From assembly GCA_963920665.1 (NCBI GenBank), contig OY987265.1, positions 8,437,001 through 8,501,000 on the forward strand: DNA of 64,000 nt, written 5' to 3'. The notes beneath the pieces were generated by a model. The model did not search any database, was not told where the DNA came from, and saw only the letters and a program-made list of their open reading frames with translations. Every line of letters begins with the position of its first letter. The first letter of the stretch is position 1. Shown in pieces: positions 27,036 through 38,151 of this stretch. The DNA is from Straminergon stramineum (Eukaryota; Streptophyta; Bryopsida; Hypnales; Calliergonaceae). Both the position numbers and the translations under genes were made by a program.

Positions 27036-28424
27036 TTGAATCAAAAATATTTTACCAATTCTATTAACGATGTCATGGAAGTGGGAGAGATGGTAATGAT
27101 GGACCACGGTGGAACAAATGGCAACTTGGACGATGATCATCAACGAATGGATTATCTTCAAGTGGCATGGCTCTTGCGAGAGAAGCTAAATAAACTTATG
27201 GATGGTAAGAAGGGAGAGTTTTCAAGATTAGGGTTATGAAACTTACTCAATATGGCTGCTTCATACAACATTGTTTCTGTAAATCCAAGGATGCAAAATT
27301 CTTTTCTTTGGAGAACTCTTCTAAAGGAGTTGTTGATTCTTGTTTTGGCACGTCTACCCTTGCCTCATATTACTTGCTTACATTATCTCTCGAGGGAATA
27401 GAGGAAAGACATGGCTACTATGAACTTGGAAATCAACCAAGCATGTCACAAAGCTAGTCCCACCATGGTCGCATTTCTTTTGCATTCTTCTACAAATGCA
27501 GTTTTTGTAACAATATATGGTATTACAAAATACAGATGGCAACATGCTTATCACCTCTATCTTTGAAGGCCCTCATATGATGATTCGAAGTAGTGGCCCC
27601 CATACATGGACTGTAGTGGATGTGTATGATGGCAGATTGGTGTGCTTTATCTTGCTATGGAAACCCACTAAGCACAATCAATTGTGCATTGTTGAGGTGA
27701 ATCTCTTAACACGAGTTCAACATGAACTTCCCCTCTATACTATTAGTACTATACTTTGCTTGCAAAAGTGAAAATCAAAGTAGAATTTAATACAAAATGT
27801 TGTGAGGTTGTTGTTGCAAGCTACAGAAGAGGTGGTTTTACAATAGAAATATATGATTTGGGTACAAGATAGTGGACTAAAGCAGCGTTGCCATGTGGTT
27901 CCATTTTTGGTCATATACACAATTGGGCTAGTGTGAATGGTTGGCATCATAGGTTAAGTACAACTCTAGGTGCATATGACTTTGCTGAAGGAAAATTGGA
28001 GCTTTATAGTAAATCTATAGGAGAGACCATGATTGATTCGGTGCTTGAGAAGGACCATATGTTTGTATTGCATGTATGGATGCATCCCATTGTGGAATGG
28101 TGCATTGGGGTTTTTGTATCGCGTAGTATCATGTTGAAAAAGAGACAAAGGATTGGGTGCAAGGGAAATCATATGAATGCCCATTTCTTGAGGAGCAAAT
28201 AGTGGAGGAATTTTCTGCTATGTGTCTTAATGCATGTGATGGTTTTCTAATGGTAATTTTGCACTATGGTCAGAAAAGTCAATATTTTTTGCTTCTGGAT
28301 TTATTCCCAAGTGAGTAGAGTAAACTCCCTAAAACTTCCAAAGAGTTGCATACGGAGGGGTATGTGCTATGCAGGACGTACAAGAATGTCCATAGTTCAT
28401 CTTATAAGTCAAATGCACAAGTTT
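27036..28424 (+). pseudogene. F-box/kelch-like gene B, frameshifted
   Basis: The 5' part aligns with gene A at 22134-22583: 'QVAWLLREKLNKLMDG' against 'QVAWLLWEKLNELFDG', then 'LARLPLPHIT' and 'DMATMNLEINQAC'. After the F-box the frame changes several times, but each piece keeps the look of an F-box-associated or kelch/galactose-oxidase-like repeat region: 'TWTVVDVYDGRLVCFILL' (27517-27771), 'GGFTIEIYDLGTR' (near 27830) and 'AYDFAEGKLELYSKSI' (27888-28202), then 'CLNACDGFLMVILHYG' in a further frame. In-frame stops include TGA at 27237-27239. The original protein would have been about 430-460 residues, a substrate adaptor of an SCF complex. It is a clear pseudogene, lying ~5 kb downstream of its paralogue in the same orientation. 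Confidence 0.7.
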
Positions 28425-28875
28425 AGCTAGTGCTACTAACTACAATTAGTTTTATGAGACTTGATCAAACTGTACAATACACTATTCGAAAAAATCTCCT
28501 AGAATTATAACTTGAGCACTACCAAAAATGTGTTGCTACAGGGTTCTTCCCACCTGGCCTTAGATAGTACCAACTTTATTGGTTAAGCACACTCCTCTAA
28601 ATGTTTGTAATGTGGTTTCACACCAAGGCATGTTTCCAAACTAGCCTTTTGTATTATTCTATTACAATTATATATTAAGCATTCATACTCACGGGGTTGA
28701 GTAGAGAGGCCTTGCCTTGGAAAAACTAGGGGCTTCAAGCTGCAACTAAATGTGGCCCTAATAATAGAAGATCCTGTGATCATATAAAGTCATCAATATA
28801 ATAATAAACCCCCGGATGATGCCATATGAACCATTATTATATCACATCTCCATATACCCCTCACAAAATGTCATG

Positions 28876-28884
28876 GAGTCTCAA
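28876..28884 (+). repeat. Left target-site duplication of the large transposon
   Basis: GAGTCTCAA here, against AAGTCTCAA at 40364-40372: 8 of 9 bases match and the single difference is a G/A transition. Nine bases is the usual Mutator-type duplication length. Confidence 0.65.
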
Positions 28885-28933
28885 GGGGAATGCTGGTACG
28901 CAAGCATGGAGCGGGAAAAAGCGAGCGGGGAGC
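28885..28933 (+). repeat. Left terminal inverted repeat of the large element
   Basis: Unusually GC-rich for the region, with the motifs 'gcatggagcggg' and 'gcgagcgggg'. It pairs imperfectly with 40310-40364 on the other strand. Differences are mostly transitions plus one or two small indels. Confidence 0.65.
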
Positions 28934-29845
28934 AAATACTTTATGTAAAAATAATGAAGCCTATAACCATGGTTTTAGGGTTCCTAAAACTGTGGAATTA
29001 ATTTGTGTCAAAATTTTAGTCTCTAAAATTTAAATATCCCACGTTGACCTATAACCGTGAAATTTCAAAGGGTCTAGTCTTTGAAGCAGAGAGGTGACCT
29101 CGTCAATTTATGGACATGATTTAAGCATAATAGTTGCAGAAGAGGATGCACAATTACATATTTATTACTTGAACAAATTAGCATACACATGCTCGGGATA
29201 TCAATTGTGTACTATACATCTTCATATCAATGGATTCATAACAATGCCCATGATTCATGCATTCTATAGACGTATATCAAATTATATTTTGAAAAGGGGA
29301 ACACATCGAAGCCCTTATATTCAACGATTCTAAATTTTATTCATAATCAAAATCATTTGGGGTACAAATGTTTATATTTAATTGGAAGCCCTATAAGTTC
29401 AGGAATTTGTGTAGGGTCGCAAATTCCTAAGGGAAATATTAGAAAGTACCCACGAGCTCACCATGTACTAGACACTCACCGTGCATTCTCTACAGCATAT
29501 GACATATTCATTCTACAGGGCACCATTGAAGTAATAGTCTTCCTGCCTTTTCATCACAAAGCCATTTTGATAACAATGTCATTGTTTGTTTATGAAAAGG
29601 CAGGGAGCTTAGGAATTCAAGAGTGTCAGTAGATTAATTAGTCATATAGTGAAGAAAATGCACGATGAGTGTCAAGAACATGGTGTTCTTGGTTCACAGT
29701 AATCCTACTAGAATTATATGTTGGAAACACAATCTCATTTAGAGACTACAACATGAAAATCGTAACGAAGTCAAGATCTGGTAGAAATGAAAAACAAAAA
29801 TCTACAAATTGTGCACTACCATCATGCGGTAGAAAGAGAAAAGTA
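28934..29845. other. Left subterminal region of the element
   Basis: Non-coding. It holds two copies of 'cctataaccRtg' (28960-28972 and 29048-29059), the probable transposase-binding subterminal repeats, and a 'ttttagggttcc' telo-box-like word. It may contain the 3' untranslated end of the leftward gene. Confidence 0.5.
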
Positions 29846-30223
29846 CTATATGTCCATACTGGAACTGGAGTGGGTTGAGGTCGAACTACCCTCATTGTCA
29901 GATGTTTGCAAATCCGACTCTAGAGCACAATCATCAACGAAATCTAGAATGCATGGATCTATGGAATGGACCCTAGAAGCTATTCTGGGGTTGAAAGCAA
30001 CAGAATCCTTGGAAATGGCCTCAGCATAGACCAAGAGCTGATATGGTTTAGGAGGGCTTGGAAAAAAGCTCGGTGCCGCAAAGAATGGTACATATTTGCA
30101 GTTCTTCACATCTTGGGCTTGCCTACACAAAGCAGGAAAGAACACGTCAGGACAATTGAACAAAATACCTGTACATGGTGACAAAGATTTGAAGTCGAGG
30201 ACATTAAAGATGAACTTACTTAC

Positions 30224-31209
30224 TGAATTGGGAAGTCTTCACAATATGTTGGGGTAGTACCTCCTCCTCATCGAGATCAATTGAAGTAACAACCAAGCAA
30301 GATGGTTGAGCTTGAGTAACCACCGTAGTGCGCATGACTGGAGCAATGGGAGCGTTGAAGATAGCCTTATCCTCCTCAAAAGCAAGAATATGATGATGCA
30401 TAGCTCAGTAAGCCTGAATGCTAGAATCTGATAGAAAACCAAGCAGATATGAGCAAGTGGCAATAAAATTGAATAGATGACCTGTTTTTATGAGACAAAC
30501 CGAAAAGGAAAGTAAGAAACGAACCAGTAGCTACGGTACAGTCCATAATGACGTCTCCAGGCTGAGAACATGCCTCGATGAGCATCTGCATGAAAGGTTG
30601 GGCCTTCTCACGAGGACCCCGCCATGGTTTGTCGCCATTCATAACCACGTCATCTTTGCTACAGAAGTTCTGGAGGATGTCGTCTTTAGCAACATTTACA
30701 CCAACCGCATCATGAGATGGAACCTTCTGGAAAGAAAATGGGGGCGCATTCTCTTTCACCACAAGAGAGATGGTGAACCTCATAGTCTGCAAAAGAAGTT
30801 GGGTAAGAATGTAATCCAATTGAAAGGCAAATTCAAGACAAATGTGGAATCTATGAAATATAATTTACCGTCAGATTTGGATCCGCTAGGGATGTGAGAT
30901 GTAAACGGTTCATGCCCAACCATGTTTGGACAATCTTGAACCCGTATACTTCACAGCATCTGAGAACATGGCTTTTGTGGGTCCGACTGGAAGGATACAT
31001 GATTAAAATACCGCCATGGTTCTGCAAATACTCAAGAGCAAAGTCAAAAATGGGCATCAAGTATTCATCCCCAAACTCATTCCACTTTGGAATAGGGCCC
31101 AAGTGAACTGATATGGTAGGAACATGAAGACCTTTAGGAACGTCAACAATGATTAAGTCGACTGCTGATTGCGAGCTAAGAGTACCCTGGAAGTACCGAT
31201 CCTTGTCTC
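30224..31209 (-). other. Beta-class DNA methyltransferase domain exons
   Basis: Exon 31209-30869 encodes 'SAVDLIIVDVPKG', the position of catalytic motif IV, then 'FDFALEYLQNHGGILIMYP' and 'GFKIVQTWLGMN'. Exon 30786-30525 encodes 'KPWRGPREKAQPFMQMLI' and 'CSQPGDVIMDCTVATG', matching the beta-class 'KP..L...I..s..pGD.VlDpf.GsG' AdoMet motif. Exon 30413-30224 continues 'HHHILAFEEDKAIFN', like 'gRh.igfE.d..'. A TGA at 30407-30405 stands where an arginine codon (CGA) is expected. Motif IV before motif I is the beta-class order of N6/N4 DNA methyltransferases. Confidence 0.7.
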
Positions 31210-31397
31210 CTGAATGGTGCACCAAATAATTAAAGATAGAAGAAATAAATAAGTGAAAAATTTCATCAATAATGTAGCCTCAATCGACAATTGAAGAACA
31301 ATAATGTGCTAAAGAAATGGACTGAGTGAACTTCAATCCTACTTTTGTAATTGGTTTAGAGTTCACAGTGTCAAGGGAAGTAGAAAGAAAAATTTAC

Positions 31398-32070
31398 CAT
31401 ATCTAGGAAATTTAGGACGTCTTGGTAAAACGTAGAGTTTGGACCCTTCCATGAACTGTTCAAACTACCCACAGATAAGCTGAGAATACACTCATCAATG
31501 TCAGGGACAAGGTCCAAATTCTAGATCGTTGGCGTTGGTCCATGCAAGAGGCATTCCTGAGTAAGAGAGAACCCCGATGAAGTGTCTTTCACATTAGCAG
31601 CACTTGTTGTTGCTTCCTGCAATGGTGTCTCCGCCTTCCTCTTCGTGCCCTTCTTCTTGGCCTTCTCTAGGTCCTTCTCAACTTTAGCCGCAAGCCTCTT
31701 CTTCTTGTTCTCCTCAGTTTTCTTCTTGGCCACCTCCCACCGGTCCTCCTTTCTCTTATTGGAAAGTTTCCATCACATAATGGCTTTAGCTTTGGCCTCG
31801 GCGTTGAATCCCTTGAATTCATCGAATTCAAGCTCTAGGACCGTTGTTTCTTTCAATGTCTGAAAGAGTTGCTCTTCATCTTGGGGAGTAAAGCCTTGGT
31901 TGCATTCCAAATACCACGGACAAGCTAGGAGATGTGGAGTTGTCCAGTTCTTCAACTGATACGGGGAAAACATGCAGTCCGGAGAAGAACGGTCCAACCA
32001 AGTGGTGAGGAACGGTGGTAAGTCTGCCTTTTCTATGGCTTTCTTGTCATACAATTCGAACTTGAAATAC
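31398..32070 (-). other. Lysine-rich coiled middle exon of the methyltransferase gene
   Basis: One long exon starts after a CAG acceptor at 32071-32073 and ends at a GTAAAT donor at 31397. It has two in-frame stops, directly below 31773 and directly below 31521. Between them lies a strongly basic, heptad-like tract ('KKKTEENKKKRLAAKVEKD', 'LEKAKKKGTKRKAE') that would act as a nuclear localisation signal and coiled coil. This fits a nuclear DNA-acting protein. Confidence 0.6.
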
Positions 32071-33875
32071 CTGCACATGTGAGTAAGATGTGAAAGTGAA
32101 GTAAGAATAGAAACATGATTGTGGTCAAGACCTACAATGTTATAAACAAATACTAGTTGGTTCTTACGTTTATCTCGATATTCCAAATCGATGATGAAAA
32201 TTGAGAAGGCAAGTAGACATTACAAATTGAAGATGAAAACGATAAAGGTAACGCTTAAATTAGAATCACTAAATTGCAAGTACAAATATAGGAAGGCATT
32301 GGACTTAGCAACATAGAATTCATGAAGCTGAACATGATTGGTAATAAATTTGTATTTGGGTCATAAATTCTTGTGTCAAAACACATCTCTCGGTACCATG
32401 ACGCTTTCAACAAGGTCCCCTCATGGGTGATGTTGAAATCTAAAAAAATACTAAACTACAATCGCAATGCTAGAAAAAAATAATGGTAGAGGGCGGAGAA
32501 GTAGCAGGACGTGTAGACAACGAATTATAAAAGAATGGAAGCATTACAATAGAAAAGAAGAATAACTAGAGCCAAACCTGTATATTAATTGCTTCACAGC
32601 CAGAATTGCTCCCCAATAATCCTTGAAGGAATCTGACTTTTTGAAGGCCTCACTCCCCTTGAATATCCCTGTGTATGCATGATCCCACAGCTTCATTTTC
32701 CACCCCTCCAAATATTCAATGAGTGTTTGGGGTTTAGTGGGGACTGAGTAGTTGATTGGAATATTGTCGCTCGAACAATGGAATCAAACATCTCCACGCA
32801 TACCTCCTCCATCTGATAGTCAAGTAAACAAAAGCAATAACACATGAGGTCATTCCTCAAATGAGTAAACAATGGATATAATGAATCTAGTATAAAATAA
32901 AAGAGACAAACGACAGCACAATGTAACGAACAAACATAGGAATGTAAAAATTTTTACCCCGGCATACCAACATGCCTTGTAGAGGAAGAGCATTAGTTTC
33001 TCCTCATTCATTGGGTGGGGAGGAAGTCGATGTGCCTCTCGAGATGGACCTAAGGCGTTAATCCACTTTAGCCATTTCACTTTGTGAATTGGACTTACAT
33101 TGTTAGTGGCTATCAATTGAAGCTTCTCCAAGGTCAACTCCGACTGAGCATAAAGACTCCAGTGACTTTCAATCTGAGAGAAGTTGAAGGAGATAATATT
33201 AAAAATTGAGTTCAATTGCACAAGGTAACTTCACAAACTTGAATAGAAATGCATTAGACCTCCTCCATCCAATCCCGACTAAGGGTGGGATTGGCAACAG
33301 ACACTATCTTGGATAACTTCTTGTACAACTTTTCTGTCGATTCCTTGATAGAATTCCTCATAGCTACCGCGACACCCTCCTTAGAGAACTCATCCAAAGT
33401 AGTATCCTCATTATATCTTCGAACTGCAGCATTAGTTGCCGCAACAATTTCTTGCTGGATGCAATGACAAACGATAAGTTAGAATGGGATTTAAGGTGAT
33501 CCTATTATAGAGATCATAGAAATAATCCCTAATACAAAATAAAGAGAAAACAAATATGAAACGTATACCTTGAAAATAAAAGAAGTAAAAACCTCTAGTG
33601 GCATAGTATACCAAGTCTTCTGTGTACTTTGTTGGCAAGTCTTCACCTCTTCCGGACTAAGAAGCTTATTGAACTTGTCTAGTTCCATGACCCCATACTT
33701 CTGGACATGGTATAGCGTGTGCACCAAGTTGGTCTTTACGTGGGAGTTCTCGGTGTGCCTAAGAAACAATTCACATGAAATACACAGTGAACATCAAATC
33801 AAGACATCAACCCTAAAACATGTCGACTAATGTTGAAATCAAAAACAACTCCCACTGAAACATAAGAGGTCTTAC

Positions 33876-35097
33876 TTATTGATATCGTGCATGACTTGCA
33901 TTGCAACGCCAATACGATTTCTCGTGTCCAAGACGATGGAGTCTACCGAAATGTGCCATTCTCTATCTGACTTGTGCAGCCGGTCAATGTGATTCATCCA
34001 TGCCAGCCTTTGGTGATTCCCATCACAGATGTAGAACTTGTGGTCAACCAAATGTTTCAGTGCTACCTTGGACCTCAAGTGCTTGTTGAAGTCGTTGTTC
34101 ACCGAGTTCCACAAGGGTCCCCATTTTTCCTTCTCCTCATTTGTAAAGACACTTATTTGTCCCTGCTCATCTGCAATGGAGACATAGAAAATACGAGCGC
34201 CTTTCTCATATCCGTGGACAAACTGTTGCTCCAATACTATCAAATCACAAAATAAAGTAGGGCGAACCATCAGCATGGGTATAAGCCGACAAAGAGGAAT
34301 TTACATTTTGGAGAGGTCTGACGCTATCAGTCTCAAACTGGAAATGGTGGAGACAGTGTCCATCTTCTGTGTCTGCCTAATGTCATCCTCCATACAATTA
34401 TCCTATGGTCTTGGATTTTGCTCTTCTTCAACATCATCGATCTCTATAAACAATTCAATCGTTGGTTGAGGACTGATGTCCATCATTGCGGATGCAGTGG
34501 ACTTCGGAGGGGAGTCCGGAGTCCCAATGTCTTCAACAATCTACATCATGGAAAGAAGGCATACAAATTTAACAATAATGCAATACAAATGGTTCCATGC
34601 TTTTCGCAAATGCCTTTACCCCTTTAAGCACATTCAATGACCTTTGAAACAGTCAACAAATGTATATCATAGTGCAAAATAATAAAAGATTTTGATTACA
34701 TAAAATCATTCAAATTTACTCATTCCCCATGAATACAAATAGAGGAATCGCAAGCAGCATTGATGGTCCAAAACTAGCCACAGTAAAATATAAGAATATC
34801 CCCCTCCTCCTCTAAAGTTGATGTCACCTCTACATCCTCATGGCCACATGTACAAAAGTCAGTGGTATCCATTGAGGTGAGAACATCTTGAACTAATTGG
34901 TTGTCTCCAACAAAAGTGCACCAAGAATCGGGTGATAGCATTTCGCGATTCCTGTAAATTTTGATAAGAGGGTCTTCACGGTGGACTAGCAAAGCATCTA
35001 GGCTTACCCTAGGCGACTGCACGATCAAGTCAATAGGATCCACCTCTTCAGCAATATGATCGCCAATGACAAGAACAAAAACCGTGGCCAGAATCAA
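33876..35097 (-). other. ParB-like domain exons
   Basis: Exon 35097-34774 encodes 'DPIDLIVQSPRVSLDALLV' and 'KIYRNREMLSPDSW'. Exon 34540-34305 encodes an acidic linker with an in-frame TAG. Exon 34222-33876 encodes 'FVHGYEKGARIFYVSIADE', then 'VDHKFYICDGNHQRLAW'. The DGNHxRLAW segment is the key resemblance to ParB family box motifs, which in bacteria bind CTP or act in DNA-clamp, nuclease or modification proteins. Whether this one bound nucleotide cannot be told from sequence. Confidence 0.5.
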
Positions 35098-35700
35098 ATC
35101 TATAGGAACTTGATATTAAGCAATCAAATGCATGAAAACGTTTTCCAGCCACAAAGATAATAAATCAAAATCAATCATATATAACGCAAAGATTAACCCC
35201 AGGCGACCTTCCCAGAAAAATAAATCCAACAAAGAAAGGGGACTGACACAAGCCCCTTGCCCTCCTAGGACCTGTCTCAGTCCCGAGAGGCATTCGGTGG
35301 GGAGGAGGCTCTTGCACCAGGGAAGCAACTGGTCACCAAGTGATCTCCAAAAAAACCACAGGGGCTGGGGTTTGATCACCCGGCTCCCAAACAAATTCCA
35401 AAAAATGAGCCATCATCCTACAAAGTCAAAAATAGGAATCCAACTAAGGAAGGGAATTCGTGAATTCGTAAACCCATTACTGCATTATGTCGTTCAATGC
35501 TGTAAAGGTATTCACCTCTTTCATGTCTATGTTTCTCCTTCATTGTTATCTTTTTTGGGCTAGATCTGAAACAATAATTTCCCTTATGATTGGTGGTGCT
35601 AAAGGCCATCGCATCTTCTTCTTGAGTGATTTCATACATTAGTATTACACTGATCTTTGTTTGTCTCTTTCTAGGATGAGTTCAAGTATGTCAGTTGAAT
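35098..35700. promoter_or_regulatory. Intergenic region between the divergent transposon genes
   Basis: The leftward gene starts near 35097 and the rightward gene near 35690-35800, so this 0.6-kb gap is where a shared or bidirectional promoter would lie. I see no clear TATA box. Part of it (35195-35420) is a GC-rich insert that may be a SINE and may have disrupted any promoter. Confidence 0.4.
35195..35420 (-). mobile_element. Possible tRNA-derived SINE
   Basis: A sharply GC-richer island. On the minus strand it contains 'gggtgatcaaaccccagccc', resembling a tRNA B-box with pairing arms, followed by GC-rich body sequence ('ctcctccccaccg', 'cgggactgagacaggtcc') of the kind seen in plant SINEs. 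No A-box, poly-A/T tail or target duplication could be fixed. Weak call. Confidence 0.3.
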
Positions 35701-36062
35701 CAATGGTAGTTGTTAGGGCACTTGGACAAGCGCTACCAATCTCCTTTTAAGTCGGTGATTCCGGGTTTGCTGTCGTTAGTGCATTTCGATTGAGTATGAG
35801 ATTCCTTTCAGTTGAAAAGTTGCTACATATAGATGAAGAGATATTCGATACTACAAGTGGAGAGTTGTTGCACACCCTCAGTTATGAGCATGTACCCTTA
35901 GGCCCATATTGGCATTGGCATTTAATGCCAGGGAAATATTTAGCGTATGGTCTATCTCAAGTGGTCTCCGAGGCGTCTTGTGGTGATGGAACTCCCAAAT
36001 TGTCATCTATTTCTACTCCGAAAATGCCTTTGCCTAACAAAGTTAAGATTGAACCTGGAGTA

Positions 36063-36104
36063 GAGGTCATAGTAGTAGATAGCGATGACTCAGATGACCA
36101 ATCA
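36063..36104 (+). other. SUMO-interaction-like motif in the transposase N-terminus
   Basis: The frame at 35790-36218 contains 'VEVIVVDSDDSDD': four hydrophobic residues followed directly by acidic and serine residues, the classic form of a SUMO-interacting motif. Seen directly in sequence; the function is inferred. Confidence 0.5.
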
Positions 36105-36662
36105 CCTCCTCACAAGCTCCTTAAGAAATCTCAGCCTCCCTCGAACCAGGTCTCTTGCTCTTTGTCTTTGCCCTCTCGAGTAGAAAATGTAGCCACATCT
36201 AGTTCTGGAGCAAACTGATCTATAATTCCTTGTCTACAGAAGCTTTGTCATATGAAAGGGTCGAGGAATCCATTCAAGAAGGTAAACTACAATTCAATTC
36301 TTATTCATCACGTTGAATTTGTTCCATCTGTGTTTAACGGTGATGTGATTTTTAAGTTACCGCCCATCGGTAGTAATGGTTCCCAAGGTCAAGCGAAATT
36401 TATGAGTGGAATGGAGAAACATTATGATGGACATGTCTGGTTGAATACACATACGACAAACATCAAGAACGATGATGATCTCACATTCTGATCATCTTCT
36501 TGTGTCGGTCATCTACGTTGCGACAATAGCAAATTCAACTATCTCATGCGAAGGCACTGCGTAGTGCTCATTAACGAGACCGAATGGGATGGATGTTCTC
36601 CCATTCCATTTGAGGTTGGTTCTACCCCCCTTCCAATTCAACAATTACATGTAAAATTTGCT

Positions 36663-37780
36663 CTATGGTTCCTTCATGTATTGCAAATTGCCTTGTGAAA
36701 ATATACTACGTAGTCGGCACGATGGACATGCAACGGGCATGTATTCACTTTGGAATCCATGAGCACCCTGTGAAAGTTGGAGATTGTAGTGACTCCAAGG
36801 AAAGGACTCAAACCCTAATTTCAGATCAAGTTGAGAAGAGTCCCTTAGCTACAAATTCTTCTATTGTCTTGGAAGCAAGCAAGGAGTTTTTAGGGGAGAT
36901 GCTTCTTCAACCGAAAGGAGCCCTTCTTGTTCCTATTGGATTTGATGAACTTATGCCAGTTCTGGAGAAGTGCAAGTTCATGAGTTCTCCTAGCATTTGA
37001 AATGAAGTGGCAACCTTCAAGTACTTTCGAAGATTTGGAGTCATAGATAGCATCACGAAGTTACGAGGTTGCAACAATTGGGCTTATGTTCAAGAGAACA
37101 AGTTCCCTAGTCAAGGATGTGATTTAGACAAAGTGTTTGTCTTCAAGATGTTCGAGGTTGGTCCAAGGAGTGGCGTCGATTAAGTAACACAAATGCAACC
37201 TAGTGGTGATCTCGAAGATGCTTGGATTATGTTTGATCATGTCAAGCAAATCAAACAGTGGACTACCATTGCCTGTCATGTTTATGACTCCATTTACGGT
37301 AGAGTCATGACCATTGTTGTCTGCGACATGCAATCCGAGGATTCCATTACCCAAACATATTTTTAGACTAATTTGAACACAATGATGAGTAAGTATGGTA
37401 TTGCCTTGCCTTATTTCAAGGGTTTCATGGCGGATTGTGCACAAGCGAACTAGAATGCAATACGTATTGTATATGGAAGAGGTCACCCTTTGAGTCCTAT
37501 GGTAGATCGAGAATGGACATGTCTCTTCCATTGGACTCAGTCAATGGAGAAACATACGGTAGCAAACATTTGTGCCGACCTAAGAGATCAACATCGAATG
37601 TTCTGCAAGCAGTACAAGGATGCAACATTAGCATCCAAGTCTGATATCCGATTTCATGCCATTCGTGCATAGTGGCACTCTTTGGGAGCCGCAATAGAAG
37701 AGGGGATTAAACGACTAGAGTTGTGGCTAGCATTTTGGCACTTCCGATATAGACAATGGGGAGGTTTCATGTAGATTGCA
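36663..37780 (+). other. DDE catalytic core segment of the transposase
   Basis: Candidate acidic residues: D in 'MTIVVCDMQSED' (about 37310-37345), D in 'FKGFMADCAQAN' (about 37430) and E in 'AAIEEGIKRLELWLAFWHF' (about 37690-37740). The order and spacing fit the Mutator/MuDR DDE fold with its 'D-x-A' second aspartate. The stops listed for the whole gene fall mainly here. Confidence 0.6.
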
Positions 37781-38151
37781 AGAATATCTAAAGCCATCCA
37801 TTTCAATTCTCGGTGTGCAATTCTCATCATACACTTTGCATTCTCTAGTTTCTTATAATAGCTTGTAATTATTGCCTCCAATGGGTCAATGTTGCCTTCA
37901 TTGACCTTTGTAGGGACCTCCCGCTTAATTTACCGATTGGGTTTGCTAGCCTTTTAAAAACAAAACTATTTGTTTTTTCTATCTCTAACACTTGTCTAAT
38001 GGTTCAGGATTTGCCAGCGAATGAACTTGCAAAGATGCCCTCCTGTAACCTCACTGAGACAGTCTACAATAAATAGCTGCAGCAGTCTAGAAAGAGAGGG
38101 AATGATCTATATGTGGCAACCGTTGATGATTATGTTAGGGCGTTCATGTAG

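Larger units (their letters stand above)
29846..35097 (-). pseudogene. ParB-like / DNA methyltransferase gene (transposon cargo), degenerate
   Basis: A spliced gene read right to left. Probable exons from GT/AG borders: 35097-34774, 34540-34305, 34222-33876, 33758-33569, 33454-33260, 33173-32958, 32812-32578, 32070-31398, 31209-30869, 30786-30525, 30413-30224, 30122-29846. Exons 1-3 look like a ParB/sulfiredoxin-fold segment ('SPRVSLDALLVHRED', then 'YICDGNHQRLAWM', like the bacterial DGxHRRxA box). The middle is lysine-rich. The last third is a beta-class amino-methyltransferase, predicted to methylate adenine N6 or cytosine N4 in DNA. Breaks: stops in exons 2, 8 (two) and 11, and a frameshift in exon 7. 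In beta-class order the catalytic motif should precede the AdoMet motif, and it does, but it reads DVPK instead of (D/S)PP(Y/W). The ParB call is less certain than the methyltransferase call. Confidence 0.65.

Noticed and set aside
30490..30897. 135-codon + strand frame
   Set aside because: Antisense shadow of the methyltransferase exons.
35132..35563. 143-codon + strand frame and its minus-strand partner
   Set aside because: It spans the GC-rich SINE-like island in the promoter gap; an artefact of that insert.
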